A stretch of DNA of 36,499 nt, from positions 1 to 36,499 of the forward strand of contig CAZKXU010000024.1 of NCBI GenBank assembly GCA_964556665.1. The letters are read 5' to 3'. Shown here piece after piece: positions 25,229-33,712 of this stretch (its first letter is position 1; the number at the start of each line of letters is the position of its first letter). The notes below the pieces were generated by a model that saw nothing but the letters and a program-made list of their open reading frames with translations, searched no databases and was not told the origin of the DNA. The position numbers and the translations under genes were made by a program. This DNA is from CAZKXU01 sp964556665 (GTDB lineage: Bacteria; Bdellovibrionota_C; UBA2361; CAZKXU01).

Positions 25229-27580
25229 GTGCGAGGTTTTCTAAATCAGATATCTGAGCTGAAGAGGTCGATCTGTCTCGGCCTTCTAGCTGTAGGCGTT
25301 GACCTCATTTTCAATATAACCTTTGGTAGCTATCCAATCTCAGTTGGCAACCTGGCAATCTATCTGGCTGCCTGCAGCATGTCAGTTGTAGGTGTACTCA
25401 TTACCACCACAATTGGCCTACTTCCTGAATCTCTCTGGTCAGCCGAATATCTTAATTTTGCGCGCGTCTTAACAATCGCCTTGGCACTTAACTACTGCGC
25501 CTACAAAAACTGGCGCGTACCTTCATTTATTATCGCAGCCGCATCTTGGATACTTGTATTTCTGCCGTTAAATATCTATCTCTCTAAGCTGCCACAATTT
25601 GCTGCTGCCACCTCGCCAGAGCGACTGCTCCTACTCGCTATCGGAGATATAATTTTATGCATGGTAGCTGGAGCGCTCTTATTAAGACCTGAAGTGTGGG
25701 GGCGACTCACATCACGTCCACGCCATACTCCTCTTTCAACTCCACTTTTATATATAATTCCTCTTGTCGCTACCGTAACTGTGCTCATTACAATGATAGC
25801 CTTAGTAGATTTTAATGAGGCAAGAACATTAACTGGACAGGCAGCGTTAATAGGTGCCCTGCTACTCGTAGTCCTGATTGGCTCTACACTAACAGCACAA
25901 AGATTATCCAGGTATTTAATTGAGAGACGTCATGAACTACTTGAAGGTCACCTACCTGCCAGACCTACTATGTCCGGTTTTTCAGGACTAACCAGCGATC
26001 ATTGGCGCAGAAAAAGCTTCGTAGAAGTTACATCACGAAACAGTGAGGAAACAAGAACTGCTGAGGAGCGCTATGCGCCTAGAATTATCTCCGAAGATCA
26101 AGGCATTCTCTCAATTGATCGACAGGGCACTATCTTATTTATAAACCGTACCTTTATAAACCTTGCAGAGATAAAAAATAACGATTTAGTAGGTCGTAAC
26201 CTTGCAACTATCGGACTTTCACCGGAGATACTAAGAAAGATAAATCAGCTGATTAGGCGCCCTACGTTAAAATCCAACCGCATACTTGAAGCTAGAGTTA
26301 ATCAATTACCGAATACTATTAAATTCTTTGAAATTGCGGCAGTGGCTCCGGAGAATAATCGCAGCAGCGCTATAGCAAATGGTGAAAATAGTTTAATTAT
26401 CACCCTAAAAGATGTAACTGATCGCAGAATAGTCGAATCACACCTTCTACAAGCACAGAAGCTTCGCTCCCTAGGTGGGCTTATCTCCGGACTGACACAT
26501 GAATTCAATAACTCACTGACTACTATTACAGGTGCCGCAAGTATAGGCTTGAAGATAAAGGATGAGGAGAAGATCAGATCAGCCTTTACACATATACTAG
26601 AGGCAAGTAAGCAGGCTGCCGGTCTGGTCAAACAGCTACAGGACTTTTCAGACGGCAAACCTACTCTCGTGAAAACCCATGACTTAAGGGCGTTAGTAGA
26701 AGAAAGATTGAGATTACTGAAAAAGCTGGTCACAGAGCAATATGAGGTAAAATTCGAGAGACCGGAAGAAAGCCTACCTGTTATCTGTGATGAAAACCTC
26801 CTTATGCAGGCAGTTACCAATTTAGTAATGAACTCAAAAGAGTCCTACGGCAAAGAGAAAGGTGAGATTCAGATCTCACTTTCGATGGAAATTTTGGATG
26901 AAGACATGGCAGACCTTACTCTTGGCGCACATGCAGGACGTTATGCACGCTTACGGATTAAGGATTTTGGATTTGGAATGACGGCTGAGGCTCTGTCCCA
27001 GGCATTTAACCCTCTTTATTCTACAAAGCAAAGTAGCGGGCATGCGGGCCTTGGCCTCTCAATTGTTTACTCGATCATACGCTCACATGATGGATTTCTC
27101 TCCGTCGAAAGTTATCCACAAACAGGCACGACCGTATCGATATATCTACCATTAGCTGACAATCTGCCCGAGCAGGTAACTGCTCAAACGAACGAGAAGA
27201 TAAGTATCAATACTCCACAAATTCCTCGCGGCCATAATGAAAAAGTTTTAGTTGTAGAGGATCAAGGTGATGTGCGGGAATTGATATCGATGATGTTATC
27301 CAGTATTGGTTACAATGTAACTACCTGTACAAGTGGCGAGGATGCGTTGGAAAAATCAGCAAAGACAAGATTTGATCTCTTACTAGTTGACCTAGTAATG
27401 CCAAAAATAGGCGGACTTGATCTTGCACGCAAAATTGAAGGCTTAAATTCAGAGATTAAGACTATTGTTATGACCGGTTACGGCCCTGATGTCGAGCGCC
27501 AAGCTCCTGAGAAAAATGTACTGCATAAGCCCTTTGATATGGAGACCTTGGCAAATGCGGTACGGGGTGCGCTAAACTAA
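25229..27580 (+). CDS. Hybrid sensor histidine kinase (membrane, PAS, HisKA, HATPase, receiver)
   Basis: 783 residues from a GTG with AGGACGAG upstream. About seven membrane helices span residues 10-235 as the sensor. A PAS domain, about 288-390, begins DQGILSIDRQGTILFINRTF. The HisKA dimerisation helix carries the phospho-acceptor H424 in LTHEFNNSLTTI. The ATPase domain shows ENLLMQAVTNLVMNSKES (N box), KDFGFGM (G1) and GHAGLGLSIV (G2). A C-terminal receiver contains VVEDQGDVRE, phospho-acceptor D721 in LLLVDLVMP, and the conserved lysine in HKPF. Autophosphorylation and internal phosphotransfer are expected; no Hpt domain is present. The next gene, 90 bp on, is a lone receiver, a likely partner. 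The signal is unknown. Confidence 0.95.
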   Translation: MRGFLNQISELKRSICLGLLAVGVDLIFNITFGSYPISVGNLAIYLAACSMSVVGVLITTTIGLLPESLWSAEYLNFARVLTIALALNYCAYKNWRVPSFIIAAASWILVFLPLNIYLSKLPQFAAATSPERLLLLAIGDIILCMVAGALLLRPEVWGRLTSRPRHTPLSTPLLYIIPLVATVTVLITMIALVDFNEARTLTGQAALIGALLLVVLIGSTLTAQRLSRYLIERRHELLEGHLPARPTMSGFSGLTSDHWRRKSFVEVTSRNSEETRTAEERYAPRIISEDQGILSIDRQGTILFINRTFINLAEIKNNDLVGRNLATIGLSPEILRKINQLIRRPTLKSNRILEARVNQLPNTIKFFEIAAVAPENNRSSAIANGENSLIITLKDVTDRRIVESHLLQAQKLRSLGGLISGLTHEFNNSLTTITGAASIGLKIKDEEKIRSAFTHILEASKQAAGLVKQLQDFSDGKPTLVKTHDLRALVEERLRLLKKLVTEQYEVKFERPEESLPVICDENLLMQAVTNLVMNSKESYGKEKGEIQISLSMEILDEDMADLTLGAHAGRYARLRIKDFGFGMTAEALSQAFNPLYSTKQSSGHAGLGLSIVYSIIRSHDGFLSVESYPQTGTTVSIYLPLADNLPEQVTAQTNEKISINTPQIPRGHNEKVLVVEDQGDVRELISMMLSSIGYNVTTCTSGEDALEKSAKTRFDLLLVDLVMPKIGGLDLARKIEGLNSEIKTIVMTGYGPDVERQAPEKNVLHKPFDMETLANAVRGALN

Positions 27581-27670
27581 TCAAGAAATATCCCAATCCC
27601 TACGATAAGATAGATGTGGTAGAAGACTTCTTCCCCGCCCAGGAGTCTAAAGGATTGAAATAATTACAAT

Positions 27671-28036
27671 ATGAGTAAGCGCGTGCTTGTAGCTGATGAC
27701 GACCCGGTAATAAGAACCCTAGTTGGGGAATACTTAAGCTCGATGGGGTATGATGTAACTATGAGTGCAAACGGGGAGGAGTGTCTTAAGTGCCTCACCG
27801 AAGCATTGCCAGATGTCCTACTTCTTGATCTACTCATGCCGGACATGAATGGTGTGGAGGTACTAAAAAATATCCGCGCTAACGCAGCCATGGCAAAGGT
27901 GCCGGTAATAATGCTTTCAGCCAATTCTGACACTCAGTTAGTAGCAAATAAATCTGATGTGGCCGCCAATGCATACCTAGAAAAACCTTTTGAAATGAGG
28001 TCGATTATTGAGACCATTACAAAGGTGTGTGAATAA
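27671..28036 (+). CDS. Single-domain response regulator (CheY-like)
   Basis: 121 residues, a receiver domain and nothing else. The acidic pocket is ADDDPVIR, the phospho-acceptor is D53 in LLLDLLMPDMNG, the switch serine is in VIMLSANSD, and the conserved lysine is in YLEKPFEM. It lacks an output domain, so it must act through protein contact, as CheY or DivK do, or relay phosphate. Its position 90 bp after the hybrid kinase, on the same strand, suggests they work together. Confidence 0.95.
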   Translation: MSKRVLVADDDPVIRTLVGEYLSSMGYDVTMSANGEECLKCLTEALPDVLLLDLLMPDMNGVEVLKNIRANAAMAKVPVIMLSANSDTQLVANKSDVAANAYLEKPFEMRSIIETITKVCE

Positions 28037-28062
28037 TCTCGAAATTTACTACTAAGCAGGAA

Positions 28063-28196
28063 CTAGTAGAGTGTAACATAAATTGTTTCCTACTGGGACC
28101 GCGACATCCTGTCCGCTTTTGCGTTGTGCAGCTCCACAAGGCGGGCAAGATGCCCGCGGTCCCAGTAGGGAAATAATTTATGTTCCGGTGTACTAG
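28063..28196. repeat. REP-like inverted pair nested in a longer inverted repeat
   Basis: The REP pair occupies 28091-28167 (TACTGGGACCGCG..CGGTCCCAGTA). Outside it the symmetry continues: CTAGTA..AACATAAATTGTTTCC on the left pairs with GGAAATAATTTATGTT..TACTAG on the right. The whole structure is 134 bp and covers the stop codon of the minus-strand gene at 28193. It lies at a convergent junction and could terminate transcription from both sides. Confidence 0.88.
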
Positions 28197-30118
28197 CTCA
28201 CGTAAGATGAATTCTCAGTCAGATGCTCTGATAAGATAATTGAGAGGTGATACATTAGTCTATTTCTCTCCACAGGAGATATTAATGCAGCTTCATCCAT
28301 TACTGGCTCAAGGACCTGCAGTGCTAGATCCTCTTTTTTTAGGAGAAGAGCTTTCTCTGCAAATCTAACACGTGTAATAGCTTTCCAGTAACCGTCCGAG
28401 AATCGAAGCTCTACCTCACTTGAATTAGCCGTATCACCGGCTACAGGTCTAAGAGGAGTTTTATCAAGAAGAGCTCTCCCGCGCATCAAGGCCTCACGCT
28501 CTGCCCTTGCATCCCCTCCCTCAATCTCTGCTGCAGCTACTTGGCACAGTAACTTCATCTGATACCAGGGATAGTCATTAAGTCTATCTATAAACATTCT
28601 TGCGCACTCTAAATTTATTCCTGTTGCAAGAGAATGCGCCAGCGCAGAAACTGCTGCTACAGTTCTATCATCTACCTCCACCCTAAGCGCGCCATCTATT
28701 AGTTTTTTATATAGTACAGTTGCATCACCATCCTCTATCCCAATAGCACTAAGCTCCTCGACAAGCTCCTGAATGCGTTCTAATTGTACAACCTCTTTTA
28801 TCTTTCCTTGAGGTACCTCTGCATTATTAATTTCTATAATAGCCTGATTAACTGCTCCTAGGGCTGCCTGCTCATTCGGGGCCAACCAACAGTTACGTGC
28901 ATACAACAGATGAAATTTAGCTCTAATAAGCTCTGTACGAAAGTATGCTCCGAATTGAAGCCATTTTTGAGATGTCATGTTGACAGAAGGCTCTGCCTCC
29001 ATATCCAGAACTGCACCAGATGAATGTAAATCATGTTCTGGAGTATCTCCGGATTCATCCTCTACTCTCTCATCCTCCTCTCCTGACGCTTCTTGCATAG
29101 AAGCAAAATCAAAGATCTCTTTTGAAAACTGAAGTAGCGCTACGTCCGCTGCTGTCGCATCCAGTACTGCTTTAGTTCGCAGACGTAATGCATTTTCCAA
29201 TTCATCGTAAGAGCTAAATTCTTCTATAGGATTCATTTCGTGAGCATCTCTATCTTCACTCACTCTCTCCAGAAGCTTTCTACCTATCATGCCAAACGCC
29301 TCACCCCATCTGTCTTCTGATTTCAAAGCTAACTTCACAATTTCATCTGTAGGCTCTACATCGAGGTCCAATATCGAAGTTGCTCTACGAGCTATCACTC
29401 TACTTGAGTCCTTTGCTGATACACCAGCCATCAATCTAGATAAGTTTGCGTCAAGATACTTACGCACCTCGTCACCTAACACACAATACTGACCTTCATG
29501 GAAAATTCTATGTAAAGTTTCCGCACGAGCCTTAGGGCCCATCATAGCATGAAGAATCAACTCGAATTTCTTAAACATATTAGCTAGTAGTAAATTTCTA
29601 GCGACGGTATAAAGTTCAATTCCTCTAGACTCTGCATCCGTACAATTTATCAATAATATTTTTCTAGCAGCGCCTTCAACCTGAGCTTGCCACTCTTGAC
29701 CTTTTCTTTCGTAAACCTCCGGTAGAAGTGGCTGTAATATCATAGCAGGTGGGATGTATGGATTACTAAGACCAACTCTCTTCCACGTACAGATAGTAAT
29801 GCATGGATAATCTACAAGCCTGCCACCAATCTCGTGCTCACCGTGGGAAAACAACATTCCTGCCGCAAAACTAAAGGCGTGCGCCCGCATTGCCTCCCCA
29901 GTAAATGGGCAGGTGGTCTTATCTGGGGTCTCATTTACTTCATTATCTATTTTTGCCGCAGCAGAAACAGCTAGAATTACAAGCTTCTCCGCCTGCTGTG
30001 CAGTAAGCGCTTTTAATACTATAGATTCAACAGATTCTTCCGTAGCATGAGCAACAGCAGCAAGATCTGGCGCTGGCCCATCAGGTTTTGGGGCGGGTGA
30101 AGGTACTCCTAAATTCAC
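28193..30118 (-). CDS. Hypothetical protein, 641 residues, family not recognised
   Basis: A long frame starting at GTG (30118). No signal peptide or membrane helix is seen. After a proline-rich start (VPSPAPKPDGPAPD) the sequence is almost wholly helical, with many A, E, L and R residues and pairs of helices that recall TPR/HEAT-like or armadillo-like solenoids (for example AALGAVNQAIIEINNAEVP, AEREALMRGRALLDKTPLR, EDLALQVLEPVMDEAALI). An acidic patch (ASGEEDERVEDESGDTPE) lies near residue 345. A conserved-looking segment near 66-100 (CPFTGEAMRAHAFSFAAGML) has a cysteine and histidines. It is downstream of rny on the same strand, but a REP copy and a palindromic element lie between them. Solenoid scaffolding is only a guess. 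Confidence 0.75.
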   Translation of the reverse strand: MNLGVPSPAPKPDGPAPDLAAVAHATEESVESIVLKALTAQQAEKLVILAVSAAAKIDNEVNETPDKTTCPFTGEAMRAHAFSFAAGMLFSHGEHEIGGRLVDYPCITICTWKRVGLSNPYIPPAMILQPLLPEVYERKGQEWQAQVEGAARKILLINCTDAESRGIELYTVARNLLLANMFKKFELILHAMMGPKARAETLHRIFHEGQYCVLGDEVRKYLDANLSRLMAGVSAKDSSRVIARRATSILDLDVEPTDEIVKLALKSEDRWGEAFGMIGRKLLERVSEDRDAHEMNPIEEFSSYDELENALRLRTKAVLDATAADVALLQFSKEIFDFASMQEASGEEDERVEDESGDTPEHDLHSSGAVLDMEAEPSVNMTSQKWLQFGAYFRTELIRAKFHLLYARNCWLAPNEQAALGAVNQAIIEINNAEVPQGKIKEVVQLERIQELVEELSAIGIEDGDATVLYKKLIDGALRVEVDDRTVAAVSALAHSLATGINLECARMFIDRLNDYPWYQMKLLCQVAAAEIEGGDARAEREALMRGRALLDKTPLRPVAGDTANSSEVELRFSDGYWKAITRVRFAEKALLLKKEDLALQVLEPVMDEAALISPVERNRLMYHLSIILSEHLTENSSYVS

Positions 30119-30261
30119 TAATATACAACTTAATAGGTAAAACTTAGGTTGAGTTTAACATTGCGTTCTACCCTAAGCAACCAATAGGATTTGTTTGCTA
30201 TTTAAAACAGTTAGGGCCTGCTTTGGAAATTGCTCAATAAGTGTGGGTAATGCATAAGTCA

Positions 30262-30327
30262 CACTGGGACCGCGGGCTTCCAGCCCGCAAATAAGTAGCA
30301 GTAATTCGTTTGCGGGCAGGATGCCCG
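30262..30327. repeat. REP-like inverted pair, right arm truncated
   Basis: The left arm is CACTGGGACCGCGGGCTTCC..AGCCCGCAAA. The right arm TTGCGGGCAGGATGCCCG stops at 30327, where the expected CGGTCCCAG is missing. The 188-bp palindromic element starts 11 bp later, so the arm was probably lost when that element arrived or by a later deletion. Confidence 0.85.
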
Positions 30328-30337
30328 ATAAAACAAC

Positions 30338-30525
30338 CCTAGACCTTCGCCAAATAAGTTTTTTCACGTATAGCGCGCAGCGTTGCCCCAGATTGGCACG
30401 CCTCGGAAGGAGGAAATCCGCAGCAATACTGGAGTATTGCGAGGATTTTCCGACTGAGAAGCGTGACAAGGTGGGGCAACGATGTGATGCTAGACGTGAA
30501 AAAACTTATTTGGAGGAGGTCTAGG
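30338..30525. repeat. 188-bp imperfect palindromic element downstream of rny
   Basis: The ends are CCTAGACC (30338-30345) and GGTCTAGG (30518-30525). The arms match for most of their length, including CCAAATAAGTTTTTTCACGT against ACGTGAAAAAACTTATTTGG, GTTGCCCC against GGGGCAAC, and an apex GCAATACT..AGTATTGC near 30432. Both strands are open for about 67 codons because of the symmetry. The right arm recurs at 1-54. It carries no transposase, so it is MITE-like or a structured RNA element. It ends five bases after the rny stop codon. Confidence 0.9.
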
Positions 30526-30529
30526 CCCC

Positions 30530-32110
30530 CTATTCCGACCAACTAGCCGTATGGGTTACCCTTAACTCCCTAATCACCGTCACTTTAAGCTGCCCTACAT
30601 ATTTGACCTGTCGCTCAATAGTCCTTGATATTAATTCTCCCAATTCATGTGCACGCTCATCACTAACCTCAGCACTCTCAACGATTACATGCAGCTCTCG
30701 GCCAGCCTGTAGCGCATAGGCCTGCTTAACACCTGGAAACTCTTTCGCTAACTCCTCCATTTTCTGGAGTCTTTCTATATAAGCTGCGATATTCTCTCGA
30801 CGTGCTCCTGGCCTGGCTCCGGATAGGGCATCTGCTGCTCTAAGTATAGGTGCTAAAATTGAACGATCATCACTCTCTCCATGATGTGCTGCAACAGCGT
30901 TGATCACAAGATCATGCTCTCCGAAGCGGCTTAGGAATTCAGCCCCGACTAAGGCATGCGGCCCCTGGTACTTTTCATTGAGTGCCTTACCAATGTCATG
31001 AAACAGTCCAGCACGCCGCGCTAACGTCTGCATCTCCAAATTCATCCCTAGCTCGGCCGCGATTGAGGCTGCTATAAAAGCGGTTTCTAGAGAATGCAGC
31101 AATACATTCTGAGTGTAACTACTACGGAGCCTAAGTTTTCCAAGCACACTAACGAGCTCCTCATGTCCAGTATCAAGCCCCAACTCCCCTAGCGCCCGCC
31201 TACCATTTTCTACATTGCCGCTCTCAACTTTAAGTTTAGCTTCTGCTAAAAACTCCTCAATACGTGCAGGCTGAATACGGCCATCACCCATCAGTCGTAC
31301 TAGCGCCTCCTTTGCAACTTCCTTTCTAAATACATCATGACTAGATATAATTACATGTTCAGGCACATCATCGAGTAATAAATCAACTCCGGATAATGCC
31401 TCAAACGCACGCACATTTCTTCCATCTCTTCCGATAAGTCGCGACTTCATATCAGCTGTCGGAAGTGGCAACACAACTGTACTGCGCTCACTAATAATAT
31501 CTCGGGATATGCGCTCGATCGTCGTTGCCACAACCTCATGAGCCTTTGCCTCGGCACGCTCTTTAGCCGCAGCAAGAATATGTTGCTCTAAGTTGCGCGC
31601 CTCTGCTTCGGAGCGCTTACGCGCTTCAAGCATTATTTGCTCACTTGCCTGTGCTACATTCATACCTGCTACTTTTTGAACCTGCTCGAACAATGACTGC
31701 TCCCGCTTGGTCAACTCTATCATTGTACTTTCTATCGCAGAGGCCTGCTTGCTACTTAACTTGGAACGCTCCTCGATCTCAATCTGTAATGCACTTAGCT
31801 GCGATTCTCTCTGTGAAAGTAAGGCTTGGCGCTGAGACAACTCACTCCGTGTTTCCCGAACATTCTCCTCATGCTGCCTACGCTCAGATAATAAAAACTC
31901 CTTAGCGGCAATCTCTGCGTCAGCGATAGTAGCTTTACCTTTGCGCTCTGCATCTTTGATAATCTCCCGAGCCTCACGCCTAATCTTTCCCCTATTTTTC
32001 CGAATCCACTGCATGCGCCAGTACTGGCCTAATGCCCAGCCGCTTGACAGCGAAAGCAGTACAATCAGAACTAATAAAGATGGAGTAATCGCCCAGGTCT
32101 CAATCGTCAT
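30530..32110 (-). CDS. rny: Ribonuclease Y
   Basis: An endoribonuclease that starts mRNA decay at the inner membrane. I place the start at the ATG at 32110 (MTIETWAITPSLLVLIVLL); the frame is open 26 codons further, but that part overlaps the upstream gene and is not family-like. From this start the protein has 526 residues: one N-terminal membrane helix, a long coiled coil to about 190, a KH domain (STVVLPLPTADMKSRLIGRDGRNVRAFE), and an HD domain with NVLLHSLETAFIAASIAAEL, GLFHDIGKAL (metal-binding HD) and AVAAHHGE. Length is normal for Rny. The start overlaps the end of the cyclo-ligase-like gene by 11 bp, so they are likely co-translated; this order is common in deltaproteobacteria-like genomes. 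Confidence 0.96.
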   Translation of the reverse strand: MTIETWAITPSLLVLIVLLSLSSGWALGQYWRMQWIRKNRGKIRREAREIIKDAERKGKATIADAEIAAKEFLLSERRQHEENVRETRSELSQRQALLSQRESQLSALQIEIEERSKLSSKQASAIESTMIELTKREQSLFEQVQKVAGMNVAQASEQIMLEARKRSEAEARNLEQHILAAAKERAEAKAHEVVATTIERISRDIISERSTVVLPLPTADMKSRLIGRDGRNVRAFEALSGVDLLLDDVPEHVIISSHDVFRKEVAKEALVRLMGDGRIQPARIEEFLAEAKLKVESGNVENGRRALGELGLDTGHEELVSVLGKLRLRSSYTQNVLLHSLETAFIAASIAAELGMNLEMQTLARRAGLFHDIGKALNEKYQGPHALVGAEFLSRFGEHDLVINAVAAHHGESDDRSILAPILRAADALSGARPGARRENIAAYIERLQKMEELAKEFPGVKQAYALQAGRELHVIVESAEVSDERAHELGELISRTIERQVKYVGQLKVTVIRELRVTHTASWSE

Positions 32111-32708
32111 CGTCGAAGCGTGCTCCCGTTTGAACAAACCCTCTTTCGTGACAGACCCACTCAACCACCAGATCCGCGAAGTGGTCATCGGCCAAGCTGC
32201 TTACTTGTAGTGACCAACACACACCGATAAGCTTAGCAAGCCGCAGCTGCGGATTTAGAGTTAGGCGTTCATATTCAGTATTATGCCAAAGCCTGCCTCC
32301 ATGAGCATCAAAGCTTAAGCCTGGAATTATGATCACTGTTTGATGGGCTAATTGCGAATCGAAGCATTGATCCTCTCCCTCGTTTTGAGCAGCTATTCCG
32401 GCATCTAGTCGTTGATTATTTAGTACCTGCTTAGAGAGAGCTTCAAGCTTCAACTCCTTGCCAACAAGATGTGCAAAGAAGAGCTTGTATTTTGCTAAAT
32501 TCTCACTTACGAATGCAGAGAGATCAGGCTCCCCAGCTGCAAAGGATGGCCAAATTACAACCTGCTGTATCTCACCGAAGGCGGAATGGGTTAACAGAGC
32601 AGTCAAATTTGAGCATAATTCAATGCTTGCTGCTTTTACCCAGCGTGGATCTAAGTTCTGCAAAACCTTGACAAGCTCCTCCGATTTTTCGCGCTGCTGC
32701 TTCGCCAC
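32100..32708 (-). CDS. 5-formyltetrahydrofolate cyclo-ligase-like protein, diverged ATP loop
   Basis: 202 residues from a GTG at 32708; no good Shine-Dalgarno is seen. The N-terminal helix pattern (WVKAASIELCSNLTAL) and the C-terminal block TVIIIPGLSFDAHGGRLWHNTEYERL, IGVCWSLQV, DDHFADLVVEWV match the 5-FCL/MTHFS family, which converts 5-formyl-THF to methenyl-THF with ATP. The usual glycine-rich loop after GRL (G-x-G-x-G-Y-Y-D) is replaced by WHNTEYER, so ATP binding may be lost or altered. Gene order with rny supports the family call. The C-terminus ends in four aspartates where it overlaps the rny start. Enzyme activity is doubtful. Confidence 0.8.
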   Translation of the reverse strand: MAKQQREKSEELVKVLQNLDPRWVKAASIELCSNLTALLTHSAFGEIQQVVIWPSFAAGEPDLSAFVSENLAKYKLFFAHLVGKELKLEALSKQVLNNQRLDAGIAAQNEGEDQCFDSQLAHQTVIIIPGLSFDAHGGRLWHNTEYERLTLNPQLRLAKLIGVCWSLQVSSLADDHFADLVVEWVCHERGFVQTGARFDDDD

Positions 32709-32880
32709 AATATTAAGCCGAATAAGCCTTCTAAAATTGATTCAATAATAACTGCAAAAATGCCGAAATTATTCGATAACTTACTTGATCACGGGAAATT
32801 GAATAAACAATCCCCTTAGATCATAGAATCATTTTGGCCCCCATAGGATTCTTAAAAATATAAGGTTTTTCTTAGCTTTT

Positions 32881-33507
32881 ATGAGAGGTTGGGTGCGTTT
32901 AAAACTTCTTTCTAAATTACTACTTTTTACCTCCATATCCATCGTTTTAAACTGTCACGCAGAAGGCTTTCTGGTTTGCTCTGAGCCACAGATAGCAAAG
33001 GAGAGTGGTCTTCAAAACGGCTTTTCACTAGAGAGTATAAATCAGATAATATATACCCTGGCTGGCGACAATCCAACTGCTTACCTTGGATTTGCACCTA
33101 AAATCGTTTTAACGAATGCTGCTCTTCCAGAAGCATTTGTAGATACAGATCAAAGTATACATCTAAGTATTAAGCTTCTTAACATGTTGCACTCAAAAGA
33201 TGAGCTTGCGTATGTAGTAGCACATGAATTATCACACCTAGTCCTTAAACATGCCAATGCTAATACCCTATTACAGCGCCGCGACTCAATCTTTTATGAG
33301 AGTATCAAAGAGGAGATACAGGCTGATCTATTGGCTATTAAACTAATTAAGGCTGTAGGTTTTAATCCTGATTCGGCACAGGCTGTACTGAATAGACTTG
33401 CTGATACACTAGTTGCCGATCAGATCGATCTAGCTACACTCTTTCCTACTCTACGCCCTCGCCTTTGGGCTATGGAGATGATCCTTCATTCGCACCCTGC
33501 AAAGTAA
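32881..33507 (+). CDS. Small secreted M48-type zinc metallopeptidase
   Basis: 208 residues. A signal peptide is likely at 6-28 (KLLSKLLLFTSISIVLNCHA). The peptidase core carries the zinc motif HELSH at about residues 116-120 (AYVVAHELSHLVLKHA), with the third ligand in EEIQADLLAIKLIKAVGFNP, the usual M48 E-x-x-A-D order. It lacks the membrane helices of HtpX and the TPR domain of BepA, so it is a minimal periplasmic or lipoprotein-like member. The substrate is probably a misfolded envelope protein, by analogy with BepA/LoiP; this is inferred. It is divergent from the cyclo-ligase-like/rny operon across 172 bp. Confidence 0.9.
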   Translation: MRGWVRLKLLSKLLLFTSISIVLNCHAEGFLVCSEPQIAKESGLQNGFSLESINQIIYTLAGDNPTAYLGFAPKIVLTNAALPEAFVDTDQSIHLSIKLLNMLHSKDELAYVVAHELSHLVLKHANANTLLQRRDSIFYESIKEEIQADLLAIKLIKAVGFNPDSAQAVLNRLADTLVADQIDLATLFPTLRPRLWAMEMILHSHPAK

Positions 33508-33712
33508 CAGCTTTTCTAATTTAACTACTAACAGCTACGAATTTTTATGACATTTAATTTCATGCCGCACATTTGCCTGTGTTTACAACTAGTTATACAT
33601 GGGCTGACAGAGCTAAAAAAATCAAGGAGTTCTAGCTGCTTGCCGATAAATTATATAAGTAGATATTTTTTATTACCTTTTCTTAGGCACGGTCAGAGGG
33701 AGAAAAGATTAA

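Noticed and set aside
3536..30327. The dispersed palindromes considered as a CRISPR array
   Set aside because: Copies lie kilobases apart, have no regular spacers and no cas genes are present; their hairpin pairs fit REP/BIME structure.
30321..30542. Two 67-codon frames on opposite strands (30321-30524 plus, 30339-30542 minus) that look like related small proteins
   Set aside because: They are related only because the DNA is a palindrome; both follow the repeat arms and have no independent coding evidence.
32709..32880. 6S RNA gene, often found near the cyclo-ligase gene
   Set aside because: The 172-bp gap is AT-rich and I could not fold the long rod with a central bubble expected for 6S RNA.
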